Below, piece after piece: positions 30,503-39,022 of a stretch of DNA of 64,000 bases. Made by a program: the position numbers and the translations under genes. Position 1 is the stretch's first letter; the number at the start of each line of letters is the position of its first letter. A model generated the notes under the pieces. That model was not told where the DNA came from and did not search any database. It was given only the letters and a program-made list of their open reading frames with translations. This DNA is from Actinernus sp. WN-2022 (Eukaryota; Cnidaria; Anthozoa; Actiniaria; Actinernidae), in assembly GCA_030867875.1 (NCBI GenBank), contig JAOWCC010001589.1, forward strand, positions 144,061,745-144,125,744. Reading direction: 5' to 3'.

Positions 30503-31920
30503 GAGCGACTGTTCACTAATATCGAGCGAAATCAGAATATCGCGGCAAAAGATGAATTTCTTCATATTTCGTTCAAAGATAGGCTTTGGTCAGTTAGTAA
30601 ACGGGCTTGGATTTTTTTGTTCAAAAATGTATTTAACTTTGAGAAAAAAATTAAAAACGGTTACGGCCGGCGTGAGTCCGAGACAGCCTGAAATAAGAGT
30701 GATTTTACCGGTCTCTCTAACCTTGCCCTGTAGAAACGCTAAAGGAGCTTCGCATTTTTCGAATTCGGATATTTGTTTAGAAAGTATTGATCAACTGTTT
30801 GAGTGCAATAATTAGATTATAGCTTTATTCTCAAGATCCTGAGAGCCCACTTAAATACGCTGTAGTTTGCTAATTTGAAAACCTTATTTTAGGGCACTTT
30901 TTTGAAAAATAAATTTTATATGTGGTATAATTCAGAATCCATTGAAGCTTCGTTTTCGATACAAGTTAGCATTGATCTAAAACATATATGAGAATTAGTT
31001 TGGGTTATCTTCTCAGTGCTTCACACGAGCGGTGTGAATTTCGACGAAATGACAACATGAATTTGTAAACAGTCAAGTCTTACTCTTCGACACTAGTGCA
31101 AAATATCGAGCAGAAACCTATTGAACCAGCAGTTTTTAACAATAAACATAACTTAAAAGAGTTGAATGAACTTATATTTTAAACCCATTGCTAGAAAATC
31201 GATTCTTACTAAGTTTTCTTCCTTCTAAGTTGCCCTCTTCAATTGTTGTAATCCAAGGTCACAATTACCAATTAACTGCTCGGCGGGTCAGCTTCCAGAC
31301 ATGATGGAATAATAACGATTCTTGCATTAATCGAATGGCTTTTGACCGCTTAATACAGGAAATGCATTAAAAACATACCTAGCTGCAAAAATAATCCACT
31401 GTGTTTCGATTGGATTTCGTGTTTTTTTAGGCAGCAGTTACAAGAGCGGATCCAGCTTTATGCATGTCACGCGCTCTTGTGTTTGCGTGGTCATGTCACG
31501 CGCTCTCGTTGGAGAGGATGGGAGGGAAGGGAGAGAGATGAAATAAATGGGGGGAGGGAGGAGGGTTACAAACCCTAGTGGGAATAACATCACAGGGGAA
31601 CATTATCAAATTATTTATCCGGCTTATATCTCATTCCAACTTTCCATAATGGTATTGTATACGCTTTCTATACAGTCAGTTGAGGCTGGCTGTACTTCTG
31701 ATATGAATGGTAAACCATTCATTGAGATTTCATAACCAAATTTGGTACAGCGCAAAATAAATAAGAAACAAAACAATTAACATCCAACATGTCCAAATGG
31801 GTTGTTTAATGTCCTCGTCCGGGATACCGTAGAGGCAAGCTTTTAATTTCCCCGCTCCACGGGTTGGGTGTAGTCATGTAATGTGCGCATAACGTGAAAA
31901 CTAGCAGTGCGAATGAACAG
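30503..31920 (+). repeat. Left arm of the long inverted repeat
   Basis: Pairs with 34,513-35,910. Landmarks in order: GCGGCAAAAGATGAA, TTACGGCCGGCGTGAG, GGTCTCTCTAACCTTGCCCT, GATCAACTGTTTGAGTGC, AGCAGTTACAAGAGCGGATC, TCGTCCGGGATACC and CCACGGGTTGGGTGTAG. The inner end carries a small duplication of ACGTGAAAACTAG. Confidence 0.9.
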
Positions 31921-32238
31921 ACGTGAAAACTAGGAAGCTACGTTTTAGCGGCGAACGTACGGAAGTGAACTGCGCTTTTCAAAGCATTGTAGGCGTATCG
32001 CCCTAGCTTCCTTAGGCATTGGCTGGCGCAGAGGCTCCCAGCCGTGTCGTGTTACTCAAGAAATATCCAAACACGAAAAGGCAAGAAAATGGCCACAAGC
32101 AGAGCGCAGCACCAACAAAGAGGCGTCCAGAACGATCCTGACAGCTGACTGACATTTTTGTTCCTCTAGGTTCGGGTAAGTGTTTTCGTGTTAATCTCTG
32201 TACGGGCGGCAGCTGAGGTATTTTGCGTGGCCGGTAAG

Positions 32239-32425
32239 GATCCACGATCCACGTGGTCGAGTGACTAACCCTAAATTAGCGAGCAGTTGGGGATACTAAG
32301 TCAGGGTTAGATTAGAAGAGGAATTACAGTGTTGTTTATTTAATGGTCCTGTGAACTAATCCAAACCCTAACCCAACATATTAAAAAACCTAACCTTAGT
32401 CAGAAGAACACGTGGATCGTCGATC
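32239..32425. mobile_element. Small inverted-repeat MITE in the loop of the large element
   Basis: GATCCACGATCCACGTG near the left end pairs with CACGTGGATCGTCGATC at the right end, and TGACTAACCCTA pairs loosely with AACCTTAGTCA. The middle contains several AACCCTAA-like motifs. No duplication was fixed. Confidence 0.55.
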
Positions 32426-32675
32426 TATCGATCTAGTTGATCTGCATAAAGAACTTTTCACGGTCAAAAGTGAAATTAACAACTTTTCACTAATTAGCTA
32501 GCGGCGAAAGGCGTTGGGCTTAAAGTGCCGCTAACCCAATGTTTTTTTAAATACCCCCATAACAGCTGTTGAATTTTGCAAAAATAGGCGAAAAGCAAAC
32601 AACCTTTGTTCACCAGTAAATAAAGGCTGTAAATAAAGGCTTTTTGCCTAATTTGATGCCAATCGGCCAAGGCCC

Positions 32676-32930
32676 TAGCCTGCTTGCAGGCTCTGGTTGA
32701 TTTGGGGCTATTGGTTGTTTGGGGTTCTTGTGGTGGGAGAGAGAGGAGGGGTAAGGGGGAGAAAGAGAAAGAGGAGGGGTAAAGTAGAGTCTGCGACAAT
32801 ATCCTGTGTTTTTTAAATTCTCGTTCGTCCACAGGGTCTTGTCGCAGGCTCTCCTTTCTCTTTCTCCCCCTTCTCCCTCCTTTCTCCCACCACAGGGACT
32901 CCAAATCAACCAGAGCCTACAAGCAGGCTA
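32676..32930. mobile_element. 255-bp MULE-like MITE with a 9-bp duplication
   Basis: The left end TAGCCTGCTTGCAGGCTCTG pairs with the right end (CAGAGCCTACAAGCAGGCTA). Inner arms are purine-rich (GGTGGGAGAGAGAGGAGG) against pyrimidine-rich on the other side. CCAAGGCCC stands directly outside both ends (32,667-32,675 and 32,931-32,939). A 9-bp target duplication is typical of Mutator-like transposons. The element forms a near-complete palindrome, which explains the overlapping open frames on the minus strand here. Confidence 0.82.
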
Positions 32931-33584
32931 CCAAGGCCCCAACTGCGCGCTCGTGAGACAACTTGTCTAACGTTTAAAAATAAAACAGATTAACAATAGC
33001 AACAACAATAACGACAACGATGACAATAATATCAGTGTGATTGATCAGTGGCAATGTTATAAGATGGCTCTTCATGATCATTCACGGATAGACCTACAAT
33101 TTATCATCTTTATCCGAGAGGACAAAAAGGTCTAACCATTTGTGGTTTGAAATTTGATGTTTTGCGAAGACATTACCTTTTGTCATGATCGAAAATGACT
33201 AATCATGCTCGACTATACCAAACACAATATATACTCAATTGCGTTCGAATCTTTGTCGCTGCTAAGTTGGCGGAGTGTGTTAGTAAGTGCGCGGTATGTC
33301 AGAGCAAGGATGGGAAGTCGAGGGTGTCATCGCCCTTCCCCTGATCATTTGCGCACACTTGCTAATACCGCTCAGCTGAAGTGTAGCTAACTGGCTAATG
33401 TGATATACTAAATTGTTATTTGTGTGGCAGTCAGACTCCCACCGGCTGTTGAAGCAAACTGAAGCAAATCATTATATAGCTAAGTCGCGAGTTATGATTG
33501 CTAAATTTGCGTTTCATAACTTCCCGTACGGACCTTCTTCCCACTTCCGGTCTCAAAGAAAATGAAGAAACTATAATAAAAATG

Positions 33585-33685
33585 TTATTAACCTCGTTTG
33601 CTCGGCGCGCTTCGCGCTTGGGCCATAAAAGGGGAAAACCTCGGTCCATGACTTACGGTACGGACCAAGCAAACGAGGTTAATAA
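33585..33685. mobile_element. 101-bp hairpin MITE with TTATTAACCTCGTTTGCT ends
   Basis: TTATTAACCTCGTTTGCT at the left is complemented by AGCAAACGAGGTTAATAA at the right. CCTCGGTCC and GGACC lie inside. Located in the loop of the 5.4-kb TTAA element, so its insertion post-dates that element or came with it. Confidence 0.6.
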
Positions 33686-34363
33686 GAGGTAAATATAGTT
33701 GTCAGCACTGTGTTCAAATAAAGTGATGGGTCTCTATAAAGGGCACAGCAACATTTACGTAACCCAGGTGCTTTCCTGAAGTTCGTGTATTTTATCTATC
33801 GTATTAATTCCAGCTTGGCCACTCTTTTTCTGGTCCGTATAAAATGTATACGAAGACCGTCTGATTTAGATATTTCACAGTGCAACGACTTTCATCGGAG
33901 CCATCGAATTTGATTGGCTCGAATCTTTGAATTATTGCCTCGAGAGCTAACGAAGGCTAGATGTTTTGTTGTAAACTCGTACTGTGCACAATTAGCTGGT
34001 TAGTATCAGATACCTGTAAAAAAAACAAATATACAGGTTCCATCGGGAAATGATGTCACAGTCAGATTAAAAAAAAAAATGTATGCTCGTCTCAGATGCT
34101 ATCTAAAGTTAGTTGTAAAGTCGATAATCAGAAAAAAGAGAAATATTTCATAAGCAGTAGAACAATAAACATGTTACATCTTTGCTTTCTGTTACAATTT
34201 TTTTAACCGAGATTCCACCAACTATATCCCATATATTAATTTGCATATACCATATAATTTGCATTTTCACAATATTTATAGTACAGGAATTTGCACGAGA
34301 ATTTTTTTTCGTGAACAAGACATTTTGTGCCACCATACGCATGGTTTAAAGTCGGCATTGTGA

Positions 34364-34432
34364 AAATTTGGGAATTTGGGAATTTGGGAATTTTGGATAT
34401 TTGGTAATTTTGGATATTTGGTGAAATCAGAA
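34364..34432. repeat. GGGAATTT / GGATATTTGG short tandem repeat
   Basis: Runs of an 8-bp unit GGGAATTT pass into TTTGGATATTTGGTAATT units. A simple-sequence patch in the loop between the long inverted arms; non-coding. Confidence 0.75.
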
Positions 34433-34512
34433 TATTTCGGTGCAATCGGCTGTATCTATCTATAATCTATCTAACGAAAGCTTGTGTTCTCGCGAATGAA
34501 CTGGCAAGAGGC

Positions 34513-35910
34513 TCTTCATTCACACTGCTAGTTTTCACGTTATGCACACTTTACGTGACTACACCCAACCCGTGGAGCGGGGGAAAAGCTGGCCTCTATG
34601 GTATCCCGGACGAGGACATTAAGCAACCCATTTGGACATGTTGGATGTTATTTGTTTTGTTTCTTATTTATTTTGCGCTGTACCAAATTTGGATATGAAT
34701 GGTTTACCATTCATATCAGAAGTACAGCCAGCCTCAACTGACTGTATAGAAAGCGTATACAATACCATTAAGGAAAGTTGGAATGAGATATAAGCCGGAT
34801 AAATAATTTGATAATGCTCCCCTGTGATTTTTTTCCCACTAGGGTTTGTTAAAAATGCCCCTCCCCTCCCATTTATTTCATCTCTCTCTTCCCTCCCTCC
34901 CAACCTCTCCAACGAGAGCGCGTAACATAGCCACGCAAACACCAGAGCGCGTGACTTGCATAAAGCTGGATCCGCTCTTGTAACTGCTGCCTACAAAAAC
35001 ACGAAATGCAATCGAAACAGTGGATTTTTTTGCAGCTAGGTATGTTTTTAATGCATTTCCTGTATTAAGCGGTCAAAAGCCATTCGATTAATGCAAGAAT
35101 CGTTATTATTCCATCATGTCTGGAAGCTGACCCGCCGAGCAGTTAATTGGTAATTGTGACCTTGGATTACAACAATTGAAGAGGGCAACTTAGAAGGAAG
35201 AAAACTTAGTAAGAATCGATTTTCTAGCAATGGGTTTAAAAGATAAGTTCATTCAACTCTTTTAAGTTTTGTTTATTGTTAAAAACTGCTGGTTCAATAG
35301 GTTTCTGCTCGATATTTTGCACTAGTGTCGAAGAGTAAGACTTGACTGTTTACAAATTCATGTTGTCATTTCGTCGAAATTCACAACGGTCGTGTGAAGC
35401 ACTGAGAAGATAACCCAAACTAATTCTCATATGTTTTAGATCAATGCTAACTTGTATCAAAAACGAAGCTTCAATGGATTCTGAATTATACCACATAAAT
35501 TTATTTTTCAAAAAAGTGCCCTAAAATAAGGTTTTCAAATTAGCAAACTACAGCGTATTTAAGTGGGCTCTCAGGATCTTGAGAATAAAGCTATAATCTA
35601 ATTATTGCACTCAAACAGTTGATCAATACTTTCTAAACAAATATCCGAATTCGAAAAATGCGAAGCTCCTTTAGCGTTTCTACAGGGCAAGGTTAGAGAG
35701 ACCGGTAAAATCACTCTTATTTCAGGCTGTCTCGGACTCACGCCGGCCGTAACCGTTTTTAAAATTTTTCTCAAAGTTAAATAATTTTTTTGAACAAAAG
35801 AATCCCAGCACGTTTACTAACTGACCAAAGCCTATCTTTGAACGAAATATGAAGACATTTTTTTTTTCATCTTTTGCCGCGGTTTGCTCGATATTAGTGG
35901 ACAGTCGCTC
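34513..35910 (-). repeat. Right arm of the long inverted repeat
   Basis: Reverse complement of 30,503-31,920. Differences are scattered single bases and short indels; for example a few bases present after CCATTCAT in the left arm are missing here, and GTGTGAATTTC in the left corresponds to a changed CGTTGTGAATTTC here. High identity suggests recent formation or ongoing homogenisation. Confidence 0.9.
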
Positions 35911-35914
35911 TTAA

Positions 35915-36458
35915 AGTGCCCCTACGATCAAATTTTGACATATCAATGTTTTTGCATATTCATAAAGTAGAGTTCATATTTTTTTAGCTCCGAATATTGA
36001 ATCTACACGTCCGCCATTACTGGAAGCCGTGCCCTTTGTTCAGCTTTAAACAAAGGTTTATTCACCTGAAATGATGTCATACACTAACGCTCGCCTGCAG
36101 AACACAACGCCTGGAGGCATATTTCTACTAAAAACGTCTTCACGTACATAAGAAGAAAGTTATATTTATCTTTGCGAGGTTGGCTACTTTTTTATGCACG
36201 CTATTTCGCGCCACGAGGTTGTCGTGTTAAGTGTATGACATCACTTCCGGTGAATAAACCTTTTTTTAAAGCTGAACAAAGGGCACGGCTTCCAGCAATG
36301 GCGGACAGGATATTACCGGTAAACTCTCCTAAAATTTGTGGTTTAAGATGCCCATTTGGGAATATTTTTTACTATTTCGGATATTTCTAATACTGATTGA
36401 CCTATAGACACTGAAAAAGTGGCAAATCGAAATGGTAAATTTTCGTCTTAGTGGCACT
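35915..36458. mobile_element. 544-bp foldback MITE bounded by TTAA
   Basis: Begins AGTGCCCCTACGATCAAATT and ends with TTCGTCTTAGTGGCACT, with TTAA at 35,911-35,914 and 36,459-36,462. Long inner arms pair (TGGAAGCCGTGCCCTTTGTT on the left with AACAAAGGGCACGGCTTCCA on the right; also GTGTATGACATCA). The left TTAA is shared with the end of the 5.4-kb inverted-repeat element. No protein is encoded. Confidence 0.82.
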
Positions 36459-36550
36459 TTAAGCCGTGTAAAAGACTAATTGTGACGAATATTATTACCG
36501 TTTTCATTGAAGTGCACTGTGATGGGAAGCCGGGGTGGCGCAGGGTTTGT

Positions 36551-36785
36551 TGAAATGGTGTTTTCAACAGCGATAACAGTTTTTGGTTGCGTGCTGAATG
36601 TGTTTACCTAAAATGCTAGTTGAAATGGTGTTCGACAGCGATAAACGTTTGGCTGTATGCTGAAATGTGTACAGCTTGAAATGTTTGTTGGAATGGTGTT
36701 TCAACAGCGATAACAGTTTGGCTGCGTGCTGAATGTGTTCAGCTTAAAATGTTAGGAGAAATTGTGTTCAACAGCGATAACAGGG
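36551..36785. repeat. Tandem repeat of about 69 bp, four copies
   Basis: Copies begin near 36,551, 36,618, 36,688 and 36,756 with GTTGAAATGGTGTT-like starts, followed by TTCAACAGCGATAACAGTTT and GTGCTGAATGTGTT. Copies are diverged by substitutions and small indels. The next 80 bp (GCTTAAATGTGTGAGGCAAA to GCGAACAGAGTA) recurs at about 58,083-58,153, so this is part of a dispersed repeat. Confidence 0.75.
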
Positions 36786-37859
36786 CCACCCGCTTAAATG
36801 TGTGAGGCAAAAAAAGCATCTGTCAGCACTCGTGTCAGTGTTGTAGCGAACAGAGTAGAATATTAACGCATGCGTAGACCTTTTCCTGTATTATGTGGGA
36901 CCTGTTTTTGTGCTCGTTGCGCATGTCCGTGACGCAACCTTTAGCGCCGAACTCTTATTTAAGGTATGGCAAAAGGTTCACGAGGTCACTTGGGGAAAAA
37001 ATCGTGTAGCGTCAATATTTACGCTACAAAGACATACTATATATCAATTTAAAGCTCAAAGAATGAAGAATAAATATGAATGTTTAAATTTACTATTTAA
37101 AAAAATCTCTCAATGATGTATTTTTTTATTTAAAAAGCGACCTTTCACACTTCGTAACTTCAAATCCGGAAATGTTTAATGAATGACAACTAAATTCTTT
37201 GTTTTCGAATCTCAGGTAAATTGTCCCAAAAAGTGTGTCAGCGATTTTTCATACGTTGCGTATTACAAGAATTATCCGTAGGTAAAGTTGGAGTAAGTTT
37301 TTTCATGCTAGCAAAACGCAAACTACATAATAATTACGAAATGAAACAAAATTTTGCAAAACGCTGGCACACTTTTGCAGAAATTGTGGTTTTTTGGCTC
37401 TCGCGAAAATTTGGGTTTAATCGAACAAAACATTCTCGAGTTTTGATACGCCAAAGTTGTATTTTTTGCATTAAAACACACATGGAGAAACGAGGGATTT
37501 TAGTTTTCTGACCATTTCACGGTTGAGTAAAAAGCCCCGCCTCCAAAGATAATCTTATTATATTCAGTCAATTGAAATACAGTATTAGGCTGACAGGCGG
37601 GACAGGCGGAGTTGTGAATGATCTGCTGTGACAGCTTTCGCGGTAATCTTCAAGGAGGTTCATTTTACACTCGAGACTGGTCACAGAGGTCGTAAAGCTC
37701 GTGGGAAAAACACAAGGTCAAATAAATATGAAGGCCTATCGCAAGTTACTGTAAATGATGCTATTATCAAAGCCATCATGCTAAAGGAGATAAACAGTTC
37801 TGGGTAAGTCGAACACAAGTTATATTCATTCAAACGGCGCAACTTCTTCAATTATCAAC

Positions 37860-38945
37860 ATGTCAGCCGCCGATAATGGCCGCATGGAATGCGAGGGTTG
37901 CAAGCCTCTGCGAACCGAGCTGGAAAGGATAAAGAAGAACACGAAAGAAGAAATAGCCAAGCTCTGGGCTACTCTTCAGGCGACGGACAGAAACCAGGAT
38001 GGTAAATCGAAGTGTGACTGTTCGTACGAAATTCGTCATCTTCAAAAAGAGAATGAAGTTCTAAGGTCGAAAATGGAGGAGGTCACGAGGGAAAGAGACG
38101 CGTTACTACTCTCGCTGTCGCTGGTGCAAAGAGAGCGCCATGTGCAGAAGTCACTCTCTATTGAATTTCCCGCGGTTGGTATTGACCTCGCCGAGAATTC
38201 GTGTGCCGGCCCGTCGACATCCTCAAGCCAAACAAGTAAACCAATTCCAAGTACTACAACTAGTTCTGAAATTGATAATACCCCGGAATGTATTGACGTT
38301 GACTGTCACGCAACTGACACAGGTAACTCGGCCGTTTCTCGTTCAGAGGAAGGTAAGCCAAATAAACCTAGAGTGTTATTAATAGGGGACTCGATGATTA
38401 AAGGTATACAAGTCCAGAAGCTCTCAAAATCACAATCTATATTAATGAAATGTATCCCCGGGGCCAAAGTGGCGGCTGTTCGCGAAGAACTTATGTCAAC
38501 TATGCGTGATAACAGTTTTGACCATGTAATTCTGCATGCTGGGACCAATGATTTAAATGACTCTGGGTCTGACGAGATAATTCATTTGTTATCTGAAACG
38601 GCGGAGCAGGTTGTTGGGTTGAATCGGGAGATTAAGATTTCTGTGTCTGGCTTAATTACAAAGAGGAACATTGATGATAATAACAAGATTATGCAAATTA
38701 ACAAAGCAGTTCAATCTATCTGCAAAACAAAAGGCTGGGTTTTTATCAACAACTCGAGAATCAAAATCGAACATCTAAAGAATCGTGAGATCCATCTGAA
38801 TGGTGTGGGCAACAAGCTCCTGGCAGCAAACCTTATTAGTCAAAGCCTAAAGCCCAAGGGCCAAGTTAATGGCAGCCAAAATTTTCAGGATCCAATCCGT
38901 ATGCTTGTCAAAGCACTGAACCAATTCACGAGCTCAGGCAGTTAG
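37860..38945 (+). CDS. CR1-type ORF1: coiled coil plus SGNH hydrolase
   Basis: 361 residues from ATG 37,860. An N-terminal Cys-rich/charged part (MECEGCKPLRTELERIKKNT, then CDCSYEIRHLQKENEVLRSK) forms a coiled coil to about residue 90. A Ser/Thr-rich linker runs to about 165. A GDSL/SGNH hydrolase domain follows: VLLIGDSMIKGI (block I, catalytic Ser), a Gly near PGAKVA (block II), LHAGTNDLND (block III, Asn) and REIHLNGVGNKLL (block V region; His present, Asp replaced by Glu three residues before it). Such esterase-like domains are established in ORF1 of several CR1/L2 groups; the proteins bind element RNA in the ribonucleoprotein particle, and the purpose of the esterase is unsettled. ORF2 follows in another frame after 77 bp. 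Confidence 0.85.
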   Translation: MSAADNGRMECEGCKPLRTELERIKKNTKEEIAKLWATLQATDRNQDGKSKCDCSYEIRHLQKENEVLRSKMEEVTRERDALLLSLSLVQRERHVQKSLSIEFPAVGIDLAENSCAGPSTSSSQTSKPIPSTTTSSEIDNTPECIDVDCHATDTGNSAVSRSEEGKPNKPRVLLIGDSMIKGIQVQKLSKSQSILMKCIPGAKVAAVREELMSTMRDNSFDHVILHAGTNDLNDSGSDEIIHLLSETAEQVVGLNREIKISVSGLITKRNIDDNNKIMQINKAVQSICKTKGWVFINNSRIKIEHLKNREIHLNGVGNKLLAANLISQSLKPKGQVNGSQNFQDPIRMLVKALNQFTSSGS

Positions 38946-39022
38946 GATCTGATAAGATTGATTCTCCTCTAGATCACTCCACAAGCGATATATCCCCATT
39001 AAATACTGATCTCCTAAAGGGA

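Larger units (their letters stand above)
30503..35910. mobile_element. 5.4-kb TTAA-flanked element with 1.4-kb inverted arms
   Basis: TTAA at 30,499-30,502 precedes GAGCGACTGTTCACTAATAT, and the complement (AGTGGACAGTCGCTC) ends at 35,910 before TTAA 35,911-35,914. The arms 30,503-31,920 and 34,513-35,910 are inverted copies with roughly 95% identity in the parts compared by eye, including the block around ATCCGGCTTATATCTCATTC. The 2.6-kb middle holds three smaller MITEs and an AATTTGGG repeat and no transposase. Each arm shares an open frame of 60-90 codons pointing inward (GEHYQIIYPAYISFQLS); its coding status is doubtful. TTAA targets are used by piggyBac and Kolobok transposons; assignment to either is inference. 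Confidence 0.8.

Noticed and set aside
30552..31735. Small frames in the inverted arms (87 and 62 codons)
   Set aside because: Kept in both arms only because the arms are near-identical; lengths differ between arms through indels and there is no motif.
32494..32909. Two overlapping minus-strand frames of 136 and 99 codons
   Set aside because: They run through a palindromic MITE; composition is purine/pyrimidine-skewed and no domain is present.
33230..33390. Possible tRNA or structured RNA around the inverted bases near 33,270-33,380
   Set aside because: No A/B boxes or cloverleaf could be drawn.
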